From NCBI GenBank assembly GCA_963665975.1, contig OY762508.1, forward strand, positions 3,870,743 to 3,934,742: DNA of 64,000 bases, given 5' to 3'. The notes beneath the pieces are model-generated. The model had not been told where the DNA came from. It did not search any database and saw only the letters and a program-made list of their open reading frames with translations. A program made the translations under genes and the position numbers. Source of the DNA: G963665975 sp963665975 (GTDB taxonomy: Bacteria > Bacteroidota > Rhodothermia > Rhodothermales > Bin80). Below are positions 8,838-17,336 of this stretch, one piece after another (within the stretch, counting starts at the first letter, position 1; each line of letters starts with the position of its first letter).

Positions 8838-10874
8838 TCAGGGTGCGAAAACGCCCTGCAGGCGCTCTGGATAGACCACAACGCGGAATTTGGTGCGAAG
8901 GCGACGCAGGAGTCGGTCTTCCAGGAGCACCTGAAGCTCGTTAATGATTTCCGCCCGCGCTTCGTCGATGGACTTCGGTCGTGCCGGCTCCACACCGTCG
9001 TACAGCAATACGAGGTGCCCCCTGCGATAGAGAATGCTCGCGGTGTGCTCGCCTTCGGCAAGACCAAGCGCCCTGTCGTACACGGAGTTTGTGACTCCTT
9101 CTACAAAGGCGGTGTCTATCCGGACCACCATGGTGGAGTCTTCTGTCCAGTATCCGTCGTACTCCTCCCAACTCATCCCGCTGTCAATGCGAGCTACGAC
9201 ATCTTGCAATAGCGAGTCGCTGTTGCTGTAGAATTCGATAATGCGTTTCCTGTCCGGGTAATGGTACCTGTCCGCGTGCTGACTGTAGTGGGTCTGATGG
9301 AGTGCGGAATCCTGCGCGGCCACCGCCCAGACAGAATCCTCCATCAAGGCGAACAGAAGCAGGCCCTCACGAAACTCCGTCATGGTTCTGGCGAAGTCCT
9401 CGTCCGATTTCTCCATTTCCAGGGCTCGCAGTGTCACGGCTGCATAGTTGAGATATACATCCGCGACTTCGACGGCCTGCTCTGAAGCGGTCGGCATGTT
9501 CCGAATGATCTCCGTCTTATTGGTGCCTGCAAATGTGGCAAGCTCACCAAGTGTAATGACGGAGTCTGCGAGTGTCGCCACGGGCAAAGATGCCACCGAG
9601 TCCGTCCGCGTTATCGTCACAAGATGTTGGGCTACCGAGTCCGGTGCGAGCCCGGCGACGAAGGAAGACAGGCGCGTAGTGTCCAATGTGGTCGTGAAGC
9701 GCGCCCGTGCGTCCGCCGCGAGGCGTGCTTCGGCGTCCCGCATGCGCGGCAACCGTGAGACGATGCGCTCAATGGAGTCGTACTCTTCTTCGAATGATCC
9801 AATCTCATCTCTGGCCACAAGCATGAGGATATGCAGGCCCGCAGAGGACTCCACGATCCCGGAAATGTCGCCTACTTCCTCGAGAGCAAAGGCGGCTTCC
9901 ACAATGGCCGGGTCGACCCGCATATCACCGTAGCGAAGCCTACCGAGGTCTCCGCCACTCGGTCCACTGTTGCGATCCTCCGAACCCTCACGCGCAAGGC
10001 TGCGAAAGTCTGTCCCCGTGTCCAGGCGCTCTTTGAATCCCTGTATCTTTGCTTGCGCAGCCGCGACGTCTTCCGGCATGGCACTCTCGGGTCGTACCAG
10101 GATATGGGCAACGCGGATGTCCGGAATGGTCGATTGGCGGCTGTGGACGTACAAAAGGTGATATCCGTACCTGGTCCGAAAGACGGGTGATACTTCCCCG
10201 ACAGGTGTCCTGTAGGCCTGGTCCTCAAAGGATTTGATCATCTGGCCGGGGCCGAAAAAGCCCAGATAGCCGCGATATCCCTGACGCATGGTTGGATTCC
10301 TGGCCGACGGATCCTGTGACTGATTGTGGGCTAGGTCCCCGAAATCGACGCCCTTCATGAGGGTGTCCCGCAGGCTTGCCACCCGGGAGTACGCACGCAT
10401 CGTATCGTCCGGCGCCGCGTCTTCATCCATGCGGATCATCAGATGGCTGGCCTCGACCATCTCCTGCATTTTGGTGTGAAAATCGGTCAGCAGGGGAAGG
10501 AGTATTTCCTTGTTGACCAGCTTCGGCCGGGCAAGCGCAGCCCGGTAGCCGGCCACCTCCGTCGCAAGTTCCGGATCCTCTGCGTATCCGGCGTCTATTG
10601 CGCCCAACACTTTCAGCCGAAAATTGACATACCGCTCCAGAAAGTCTCTGTAAGCCGCGATGGAATCGGTCTGTGTCGTATCCAGATCAATGTAGGAGCG
10701 AGTATATGCCCGTTCAAAGTCCTGAAGAGTAAACGCCCGATCATTGATTATCGCCAGGCTAGAAGGGTCGTCACGGGCGATCTTTTCTGCCAGCGTCAAG
10801 CCACCACCACAACCAGCGCTTGCCACTGCCCAGAGGAAGATAATAGGCCAGTGGGACCTGCGTCGCACTTCCAT
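8838..10874 (-). CDS. Large PpiC-domain lipoprotein (SurA/PpiD-like)
   Basis: A 678-residue exported peptidyl-prolyl isomerase. The N terminus is a lipoprotein-type signal with Cys22 (VASAGCGG). Next comes a SurA_N-like segment (LAIINDRAFTLQDFERAYTR). Two parvulin domains follow, at about 138-245 (EASHLMIRMDEDAAPDDT ... GYHLLYVHSR) and 252-360 (IRVAHILVRPESAMPEDV ... GGDLGRLRYGDM ... GLHILMLV). The C-terminal about 300 residues resemble a third, divergent parvulin-like or helical region. It is the first gene of the minus-strand run and is transcribed divergently from the ECF sigma factor. Confidence 0.82.
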   Translation of the reverse strand: MEVRRRSHWPIIFLWAVASAGCGGGLTLAEKIARDDPSSLAIINDRAFTLQDFERAYTRSYIDLDTTQTDSIAAYRDFLERYVNFRLKVLGAIDAGYAEDPELATEVAGYRAALARPKLVNKEILLPLLTDFHTKMQEMVEASHLMIRMDEDAAPDDTMRAYSRVASLRDTLMKGVDFGDLAHNQSQDPSARNPTMRQGYRGYLGFFGPGQMIKSFEDQAYRTPVGEVSPVFRTRYGYHLLYVHSRQSTIPDIRVAHILVRPESAMPEDVAAAQAKIQGFKERLDTGTDFRSLAREGSEDRNSGPSGGDLGRLRYGDMRVDPAIVEAAFALEEVGDISGIVESSAGLHILMLVARDEIGSFEEEYDSIERIVSRLPRMRDAEARLAADARARFTTTLDTTRLSSFVAGLAPDSVAQHLVTITRTDSVASLPVATLADSVITLGELATFAGTNKTEIIRNMPTASEQAVEVADVYLNYAAVTLRALEMEKSDEDFARTMTEFREGLLLFALMEDSVWAVAAQDSALHQTHYSQHADRYHYPDRKRIIEFYSNSDSLLQDVVARIDSGMSWEEYDGYWTEDSTMVVRIDTAFVEGVTNSVYDRALGLAEGEHTASILYRRGHLVLLYDGVEPARPKSIDEARAEIINELQVLLEDRLLRRLRTKFRVVVYPERLQGVFAP

Positions 10875-11049
10875 GTCACCAATAATGTTGAACCAGAATT
10901 ACAAGAAGGGTCACAAAAGAGAAATCCCGGCCCATGCACGCGTTGACGGCCTTTCAGTTCCTGTAGGGCGGGAACCTGGCGCAGGTGACTGCGGCAACTT
11001 TGCGGCATCTGTCGTGTCTTTTATGGGCGCGTACAAAATTCTGAACGAC

Positions 11050-11622
11050 ATGTACTCAGACGACAAGACACTGATTGAGGCATTTCAGGAAGGAGACGAC
11101 TTTGCCTTTGTCTCTCTATACAACCGGTACAAGGATCCGGTGTATCGATATTGCGCCAAAATGTTGCTCGACAACGAGCTTGCCAGTGACGTGATGCAGG
11201 AGACGTTCTTGCGCATCTACGAAACGCGGGACAGACTGATGAAGACGAGTTCGTTTCGGGCGTGGACGTTCACGATTGCGCGCAATCAGTGCCTGAATCA
11301 TTTCCGTCGTGCAAAGAAACAGGTGCACCTCGACGCTGCTCTCGCCAGCCGCCTTAAGCAGGTCATGTATCAGCCTCCGGGTGCTGCTCTTGAAAAAAGC
11401 GAACAGGCCGAACTGGTCAACTATTTCCTCGGTTGCCTAAAGCCGGCCTATCGCGAAGTCATCGTCCTCAGAGAGTACCAGAATCTGACGTACGCCGAGA
11501 TCGCCGCCATTACACGGAGCACGCTCAGCGCGGTCAAGTCGCGCTTATTCAAGGCGCGACGCAGGTTGGCTTTGCATATGGAGCCGATGCTGCAGCTCGA
11601 ACGCGAACGTGCGGCATCGTGA
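11050..11622 (+). CDS. ECF-family RNA polymerase sigma factor
   Basis: A 190-residue group IV (ECF) sigma factor. Region 2 is seen in DFAFVSLYNRYKDPVYRYCA and ELASDVMQETFLRIYE, with FRAWTFTIARNQCLNHFRR. Region 4 is LKPAYREVIVLREYQNLTYA followed by EIAAITRSTLSAVKSRLFKA. The reading frame is open far upstream into the divergent gene. ATG at 11050 (MYSDDKTL) gives the standard ECF length; ATG at 11023 would add nine residues. A GGAACC motif at 10971-10976 resembles an ECF -35 element and could allow autoregulation, but no convincing -10 partner is seen. The gene is followed after 18 bases by its probable anti-sigma factor. Confidence 0.88.
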   Translation: MYSDDKTLIEAFQEGDDFAFVSLYNRYKDPVYRYCAKMLLDNELASDVMQETFLRIYETRDRLMKTSSFRAWTFTIARNQCLNHFRRAKKQVHLDAALASRLKQVMYQPPGAALEKSEQAELVNYFLGCLKPAYREVIVLREYQNLTYAEIAAITRSTLSAVKSRLFKARRRLALHMEPMLQLERERAAS

Positions 11623-11640
11623 CGCTTACCACCACAGGTT

Positions 11641-12153
11641 ATGCAAATCCCAACAGACAGAGAGGCTCTAGAAACGAGCAACTGCGGCGCAGCTGGTGAA
11701 GAGGCGCTGAATCTGTACATTGATGGCGAGTTGCCTGTGGAAGCGCAATCGAAGCTCTTTCACCATCTGGCGTCGTGTGAGCCGTGCAGACGCTTCATGG
11801 GTGCGATGATGGATTTCCGTCGCATGAGCCGATGCGACTGCCTTGCCGTTCCATCGGCGTTGGATAACACTTTTTTCAAAATGCTCGACAAATCCAAAAA
11901 ACGGTCGAGACGGCGCGACCGGTACGCAGATCGCAGACCGTTGTGGCAGGTTCGCGGCACTATTTCGCTGCGCGCCGGCCTTCTGTTCGCCGTGATGCTG
12001 TTCGGGGCTGGCCTGCTGTTCCCGCACAATGCAGGGATTCAGTCGAAGGGGCGCTTGGAGTTGCGCGAGTTGTCGGGTGAGCCTGGCAGTCAGCATGTAA
12101 TGTATGTGTTCTATCCCGGCCTGACAGTTGAGGTCGCCCGCGGGAATGAGTGA
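11641..12153 (+). CDS. Membrane-anchored anti-sigma factor with zinc-finger (zf-HC2) motif
   Basis: A 170-residue protein. An N-terminal cytosolic domain carries the H-x3-C-x2-C signature of ZAS anti-sigma factors (H42, C46, C49, in FHHLASCEPC) inside the 'LYIDGELP' context usual for zf-HC2. A strongly basic stretch (KSKKRSRRRDRYADRR) precedes one predicted membrane helix at about 107-127, followed by a short about 43-residue extracytoplasmic tail. It probably sequesters the sigma factor encoded immediately upstream. The small outer domain means the sensed signal may come from a partner protein. Confidence 0.8.
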   Translation: MQIPTDREALETSNCGAAGEEALNLYIDGELPVEAQSKLFHHLASCEPCRRFMGAMMDFRRMSRCDCLAVPSALDNTFFKMLDKSKKRSRRRDRYADRRPLWQVRGTISLRAGLLFAVMLFGAGLLFPHNAGIQSKGRLELRELSGEPGSQHVMYVFYPGLTVEVARGNE

Positions 12154-12197
12154 AGCTCTATTGCGGCATCCTGTGATGAAAATCGTATAACGGGAAG

Positions 12198-12225
12198 CGC
12201 AAGTGGGTGTGGGCTTGCGTATAAT
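12198..12225 (+). promoter_or_regulatory. Candidate promoter/operator upstream of gltX
   Basis: A TATAAT hexamer at 12220-12225 lies 37 bases before the gltX ATG. It directly follows an inverted repeat CGCAAG (12198-12203) N10 CTTGCG (12214-12219). No -35 consensus is evident at 16-18 bases upstream, so either the promoter is weak or the dyad is a regulator site. Seen by eye only. Confidence 0.35.
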
Positions 12226-12261
12226 GCGCCGCTGGCACAATAGTTATTCTCCCATTGACGT

Positions 12262-13740
12262 ATGCGTGCGCCACACGATGGACTCGTCCGCGTCCGCTTC
12301 GCCCCAAGTCCCACGGGATACCTCCATATCGGAGGATTGCGGACGGCCCTGTACTGCTACCTCTTTGCCAGATCTCGTGGCGGGCAACTGGTATTGCGCA
12401 TCGAAGACACGGACCGATCACGGTTCTTGTCGGATGCGGAAGAGGATGTCGTCGCCTCGCTGGCGTGGGCGGGACTCTCTGTGGATGAGTCACCCGTGAA
12501 GGCCGGCCCCTTTGCACCCTATCGGCAGTCGGAGCGCACCAACCAATACCTTCGCCACACGGTGCGACTGCTTCACAGAGGGCACGCCTATTATGCGTTC
12601 GACACGCCGGAAGAGCTGGACGCCATGCGGAAGGACGGCACGTTCACCTACAATGCTGCCGGGCGCATACACATGACCAATGAATTCACGCTGGGGTCAA
12701 AGGAACTCGGGCGGCGCCTGACGAGCGGGGAGCCTTATGTAGTCAGGCTCAAGACGCCGGAGGACAGGATGGTGCGCTTCCATGATATTATTCGGGGAGA
12801 GGTGTCCGTCGAAGCATCAACGTTGGATGACCAGGTCTTGCTGAAATCGGATGGGATGCCGACATACCATTTGGCCAATGTGGTCGACGATCATCTGATG
12901 AATATCACGCATGTCATTCGTGGCGAGGAATGGTTGCCGTCTACACCCAAGCACATCCTTCTCTATGAGGCCTTTGGATGGGAGCCGCCGAACATGGCGC
13001 ACCTGCCGCTAATCATGAGTCCGACAGGGGGCAAGCTTTCAAAGCGTAATGCTGAAAAGCAGGGCATCCCGGTACTTGTGCGCGCATACCGGGATTTGGG
13101 CTTTGAGCCGGAGGCCGTGATCAATTTCCTGGCGCTATTGGGATGGAATCCGGGGACAGAGGAGGAAGTTTTCGGGCTTGCTGATCTGGTGGACGCGTTT
13201 ACATTGGACCGGGTTGGAGCCTCTGGCGCGCAATTCAGCCTCGACAAGCTGCGGTGGTTCAATCAACAACATTTGCGCCGGCTTGCGGCGGAGGACCTGC
13301 TGGCACGCGTCCGCTCCAGTATCCACGCGCATGGGATCACGGTGAGCGATGCGTACCTGATGCGCGTTCTCGACCTCTTGCGCGAGCGCATCGTCCTTGC
13401 AGGAAGCGTGGCGACAGAGTATGGATATTTCTTCGCCGATCCGTCCGCGTACGATGAGAAAGGCGTGCGCAAGCGTTGGAAGGACGATTCCGCAGGATTG
13501 TTAACCGCGTATGCAGACCGTCTCGAACTGCTCGACCCCTTCGATGAGGAAGCCCTGGAGAGTGCACTACGCACCCTGGCCGGGGAACAGGAGGTAGGCG
13601 CTGGCCGGATCATTCACCCCGTCCGTCTCGCCACAAGCGGCTCAACATTCGGACCCAGCCTTTTCGGGATGCTCGCCGTCCTTGGGCGCGATGTCTGTGT
13701 GCGCCGCCTGCAGCGCGCCGTGCAAGTCCTTGGCCGCTAA
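12262..13740 (+). CDS. gltX: Glutamyl-tRNA synthetase
   Basis: Class I aminoacyl-tRNA synthetase charging tRNA-Glu, 492 residues, normal length. The N terminus VRFAPSPTGYLHIGGLRTAL carries the HIGH-type signature (H22-G25), followed by LRIEDTDRSR. The KMSKS-type loop is K258-LSKR (KLSKRNAEKQG). HVIRGEEWLPSTPKH is characteristic of GluRS. A helical anticodon-binding domain fills the C terminus and ends RIIHPVRLATSG ... FGMLAVLGRD. It is convergent with glnS. Since a GlnRS is present, this GluRS is probably discriminating. Confidence 0.96.
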   Translation: MRAPHDGLVRVRFAPSPTGYLHIGGLRTALYCYLFARSRGGQLVLRIEDTDRSRFLSDAEEDVVASLAWAGLSVDESPVKAGPFAPYRQSERTNQYLRHTVRLLHRGHAYYAFDTPEELDAMRKDGTFTYNAAGRIHMTNEFTLGSKELGRRLTSGEPYVVRLKTPEDRMVRFHDIIRGEVSVEASTLDDQVLLKSDGMPTYHLANVVDDHLMNITHVIRGEEWLPSTPKHILLYEAFGWEPPNMAHLPLIMSPTGGKLSKRNAEKQGIPVLVRAYRDLGFEPEAVINFLALLGWNPGTEEEVFGLADLVDAFTLDRVGASGAQFSLDKLRWFNQQHLRRLAAEDLLARVRSSIHAHGITVSDAYLMRVLDLLRERIVLAGSVATEYGYFFADPSAYDEKGVRKRWKDDSAGLLTAYADRLELLDPFDEEALESALRTLAGEQEVGAGRIIHPVRLATSGSTFGPSLFGMLAVLGRDVCVRRLQRAVQVLGR

Positions 13741-13753
13741 CCTCTGGCGCGCA

Positions 13754-13794
13754 GGACCCTGGTTGGGGGCTATAGCCGGTCCCGAACCAGGTCC
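13754..13794. terminator. Hairpin between convergent gltX and glnS
   Basis: GGACCCTGGTT (13754-13764) pairs with AACCAGGTCC (13785-13794), a 10-bp stem with one bulged C. The intervening sequence contains a smaller palindrome GGCTATAGCC. Only three T follow on the plus strand, so any terminator activity would be modest. The right arm lies inside the last codons of glnS. Its position between two convergent genes suggests bidirectional use. Confidence 0.45.
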
Positions 13795-16187
13795 TTTACG
13801 ACATGTGGCTTGGCCTTGCCTCCGGTGGCCTTCATGACCTGTCCGACGAAGAATCCCAACAGCCCGATCTTACCGCTGCGGTACGTCGCGACCTTGTCGG
13901 GAAATTCGGCAAGCAGCCCGTCAATAATAGGGAGGAGGATTGCGGGATCCTCCACGAGCTCACTCGTCTTCTTGTGCGCCAACTCTTCCGGGTCGCCGCC
14001 ACTGTTGAGCATTTCAGACAGCACCTCGCGTGCTACGTGCGTGGTCAGTTCGCCACTATCAACCATACGCACGAGCGTCGCGAAGTGGATAGGCGTAACC
14101 GTAATCGCCGATAGATTCTGGCCCTTGCATGCCGGCATGAGACTGTGGATCAACCATGTTGCAACGGTCCCCGGCTTGGCGGATCGGGCGGCTTCCTCGT
14201 AGTACGTGCTCGCGCCTGGAGTCGTAGCCAACAGTATGGCGTCTTTTTCCGGGAGACCCGCAGTGTTCATTGCCTGGTCGACCCACTGGCGGACCTCGTC
14301 ACTCAAATTCCGGGTTACCGGCGGTCTGCTCTTTTCCCGGACGGTACCGGTAGGGGAAGCAAGCGGACGCGCTCCAGTTTCGGGTGCAGCTTGGGCTTCT
14401 ATCTTGCCCCACGTGTCCCGCAGGGATACGATGCGGTTAAACACCAACCGGTCAGGGCGCGAATCCTCGGGGTCCTGCCAAAAATATCCGAGGCGCGTGA
14501 ACTGGAATCGCGTATCTGGCCCGTCGCCTTCGATGCTTGGCTCAATGCGGGAGTCTTGCAGGATTTCCAGTGCTTGCGTATTAAGATCCTCCTTGAAGTC
14601 GCGATCTCCATCACCTGGTATAGGAGCACTAAAGAGTCTGTCGTAGAGGTGGACTTCCACGGGCAGGCTACGCTGGGCGTCAACCCAATGAATGGTGCCC
14701 TTAACCTTCGGACTCTGTGCATTGCTTCTCTTATCCGGGTAGTAGGTGCACAGGAGTTCGGTGACCGCGCCGTCTGCGTCCCTGACTACCTGGTCGCACT
14801 GGATGATGTAGGCATAGCGCAGCCGGACGGCGCCGCCAGGCGTAAGCCGCCGATAGCCCTTCGGAGGTTCCAGCCGAAAGTCCTCGCGTTCGATCAGAAG
14901 CGAGCGTGAGAACGGCACGTTGCGAGATCCTTGCCGGTCTATGTCGTGTGGCCAGTACGGCGCATCGATCATTTCCTGGCGGTCAGCCGGATAGTTGGTT
15001 ATCGTGACTTTCAACGGCCGCAGCACGCACATGACGCGAGGCGCCTTGTCGTTCAGATCGCGTCGAATATTATGGTCCAGCAACTCGGGGTCGCTCACAC
15101 TGTCCACCTTCGTGGTGCCGACATCCTCACAAAACCTGCGTACCGCCATCGGAGTGACACCGCGACGGCGAATTCCGGCAAGCGTTGGCATTCGAGGGTC
15201 ATCCCACCCGGTTACGTGACCGTCGTTGACCAATTGCAGCAGCTTGCGTTTCGAGGTCACCGAGTAAGCCAGATTCAGGCGTGCGAATTCGTACTGGTAT
15301 GGGCGGGGAGAAATTTCGAGGGCGTCCAGGTACCAATCATAAAGAGGGCGGTTGACCGTGAACTCAAGCGTGCAGATGGAATGCGTGATCCCTTCGATGG
15401 CATCACTCTGGCCGTGCGCCCAATCGTAGAACGGATAGATGCACCACTCGTCTCCACGCCTGTAATGACGGGCGTGACGGATGCGATACATCAGGGGATC
15501 TCGCATCTTCATGTTGGGGTGCTCCATGTTGATCCGGGCGCGCAGGACGCGTTCTCCGTCGCCGAACTCGCCCCGTCGCATGCGTTCGAGGAGGTCCAGA
15601 TTTTCATCGACAGTCCGCTGGCGAAAGGGACTTGGGCGACCGGGTTCGGTGACCGTACCACGATAGGAGCGGATTTCCTCTTCGCTCAGGTCATCGACAT
15701 AGGCCTTGCCCTTCTCGACCAGGCAGACTGCCCACGCGTAGAGTTGCTCGAAGTAGTCCGATGCGTAGAATTCGTGGTCTCCCCAGTCAAACCCCATCCA
15801 CCGCAGGTCTCGCTTGATAGCGCGAACGTACTCGATATCCTCCGTTTCCGGGTTGGTGTCGTCGAATCGGAGATTGCAGATACCGTCATACTGCGTAGCG
15901 AGCCCGAAATTCAGCGTGCTACTCTTGGCGTGACCGATATGCGGATACCCGTTTGGCTCAGGAGGAAATCGTACGAGCACTCGTTTGCACCGACCGCTGC
16001 GCAGATCGTCTTCCACGATTGTTCGGATAAAATCAAGCCCCTCTGTGGGGGCATGGACGTCGTTTTCAGGTGCCGGGTCCAGGGTCACGGTATAACTATT
16101 GCGAGAAATTGCTTGAAGGGACTGCGCCGCGATTACGCGCCTTTCTACGCAGCCCGCCGCCAAAGAATCCCACGACCATCTCGTCAC
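13770..16187 (-). CDS. glnS: Glutaminyl-tRNA synthetase with C-terminal GatB/YqeY-type domain
   Basis: An 805-residue GlnRS; the E. coli enzyme has about 554. Class I motifs: PPEPNGYPHIGH (HIGH at 83-86) and VTSKRKL in place of MSKSK. NLRFDDTNPETED and EGITHSICTLEF are GlnRS signatures. After the beta-barrel anticodon domain (to about residue 585), residues about 612-805 match the helical tail of GatB and the YqeY family, e.g. EVLSEMLNSGGDPEELAHKK and GFFVGQVMKATGGKAKP. Such a tail is known on Deinococcus GlnRS, where it helps tRNA binding. Start: GTG at 16187 overlaps the meaB stop as GTGA; an in-frame GTG at 16088 (VTLDPAPENDV) could be the true start. Confidence 0.94.
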   Translation of the reverse strand: MTRWSWDSLAAGCVERRVIAAQSLQAISRNSYTVTLDPAPENDVHAPTEGLDFIRTIVEDDLRSGRCKRVLVRFPPEPNGYPHIGHAKSSTLNFGLATQYDGICNLRFDDTNPETEDIEYVRAIKRDLRWMGFDWGDHEFYASDYFEQLYAWAVCLVEKGKAYVDDLSEEEIRSYRGTVTEPGRPSPFRQRTVDENLDLLERMRRGEFGDGERVLRARINMEHPNMKMRDPLMYRIRHARHYRRGDEWCIYPFYDWAHGQSDAIEGITHSICTLEFTVNRPLYDWYLDALEISPRPYQYEFARLNLAYSVTSKRKLLQLVNDGHVTGWDDPRMPTLAGIRRRGVTPMAVRRFCEDVGTTKVDSVSDPELLDHNIRRDLNDKAPRVMCVLRPLKVTITNYPADRQEMIDAPYWPHDIDRQGSRNVPFSRSLLIEREDFRLEPPKGYRRLTPGGAVRLRYAYIIQCDQVVRDADGAVTELLCTYYPDKRSNAQSPKVKGTIHWVDAQRSLPVEVHLYDRLFSAPIPGDGDRDFKEDLNTQALEILQDSRIEPSIEGDGPDTRFQFTRLGYFWQDPEDSRPDRLVFNRIVSLRDTWGKIEAQAAPETGARPLASPTGTVREKSRPPVTRNLSDEVRQWVDQAMNTAGLPEKDAILLATTPGASTYYEEAARSAKPGTVATWLIHSLMPACKGQNLSAITVTPIHFATLVRMVDSGELTTHVAREVLSEMLNSGGDPEELAHKKTSELVEDPAILLPIIDGLLAEFPDKVATYRSGKIGLLGFFVGQVMKATGGKAKPHVVKDLVRDRL

Positions 16188-17275
16188 GAGGCGGGCCCGT
16201 CCTGCACCGAGGCCAGCACTTCCTGTGCCGCCGCCGCCGCGGTCATTGTCCCGGCGGCAACGGCCTCTTGCAGGCGAACGAGTACGGCATCCACTCCGGG
16301 TTGGGCGAAGAGTTGCGCGCGCAGGATGCGTTCAACCTTGCGCACGATTTCCGTACGCGCCCCCTCTTTCCGGCGTGTTTCGAAGTATCCGTTCACGCGT
16401 GCATGCTCCACGTATGCCTCAACAGTATCCCATATCGTGTCGATTCCTTCTCCCGTAATAGCGGAGCACGTGTGTACGCGGGGTCGCCACCCAGATTCGC
16501 GGTGAGCAGACAGGGCCAGCGCGCGATGGTACTCCCGTTTGGCGCTTCGCGCTGCTACTATATTGTCTTGGTCCGCCTTGGTTACCACCACGGCGTCCGC
16601 CATTTCCATAATGCCCCGCTTGATGCCTTGCAATTCATCGCCGCCCCGAGCGAGCACGAGTAACAGGAAAAAATCCACCATCGAGCGGGCTTCGATTTCC
16701 GACTGGCCAATCCCCACGGTTTCGACCAGGACGATGTCAAATCCTGCCGCCTCGCAGAGCCGGATCGCTGAGCGAGTGTATGGGGCTACTCCTCCAAGCG
16801 CGCCACTGCTGGGAGAGGGGCGCACGAAGGCATTGGGACTGGCCGCCAGGCGGGGCATCCGCGTCTTGTCACCCAGAATACTGCCGCGCGTGCGGACACT
16901 GCTCGGGTCGACCGTGAGTACGGCGATGCGATGCCCCCTGTCCAGCAGAAGCACTCCCAGGGCTTCGATGAACGTACTCTTGCCTACGCCGGGTGAGCCG
17001 GTAATACCGACGCGCACCGCATTGCCGTTTTGCGGCGGGCACTGCTCCAGTACCGCACGGCCGACCGCCTGGTCGTCCTGCCGCGTACTCTCAAGAAGCG
17101 TGATTGCCTTGCCGAGCAGGACGGTATCGGCCGCCTTGATGCCACGCACGAGCGCCGATGCCGATAATCGATTCGGCTCCGGAGTCGCCGCCATGGCGGG
17201 ATTCATGGACGGAGGCCGCGCCGCGCCCTTCGCTACACGGACGGCCGGGCCGTCTGCATGATCTTTCTTGTTCAT
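16184..17275 (-). CDS. meaB: MeaB-type GTPase, methylmalonyl-CoA mutase chaperone
   Basis: G3E-family P-loop GTPase (MeaB/ArgK) that loads and protects the adenosylcobalamin cofactor of methylmalonyl-CoA mutase. Visible motifs: Walker A GITGSPGVGKSTFIEAL, TVDPSSVRTRGSILGDKTRM, Walker B-type DIVLVETVGIGQSE and the guanine-specificity motif VVTKADQDN. The C-terminal dimerisation arm is present. 363 residues is slightly long, owing to an about 30-residue N-terminal extension. An ATG at 17275 is chosen over a GTG one codon earlier. It sits 61 bases downstream of the mutase large subunit, which confirms its role. Confidence 0.92.
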   Translation of the reverse strand: MNKKDHADGPAVRVAKGAARPPSMNPAMAATPEPNRLSASALVRGIKAADTVLLGKAITLLESTRQDDQAVGRAVLEQCPPQNGNAVRVGITGSPGVGKSTFIEALGVLLLDRGHRIAVLTVDPSSVRTRGSILGDKTRMPRLAASPNAFVRPSPSSGALGGVAPYTRSAIRLCEAAGFDIVLVETVGIGQSEIEARSMVDFFLLLVLARGGDELQGIKRGIMEMADAVVVTKADQDNIVAARSAKREYHRALALSAHRESGWRPRVHTCSAITGEGIDTIWDTVEAYVEHARVNGYFETRRKEGARTEIVRKVERILRAQLFAQPGVDAVLVRLQEAVAAGTMTAAAAAQEVLASVQDGPAS

Positions 17276-17336
17276 CACATGCTTACCCTGCGACGTGGTA
17301 TGTCCTGGGAACAGCGTGGCTCATTCAATTCCGACG

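Noticed and set aside
10744..11049. Extending the ECF sigma factor to the first in-frame start at 10744
   Set aside because: That would overlap the divergent PpiC gene and add 102 residues with no sigma-factor similarity.
14931..16505. 524-codon plus-strand frame opposite glnS and meaB
   Set aside because: Fully antisense to two clearly identified genes; no domain in its translation.
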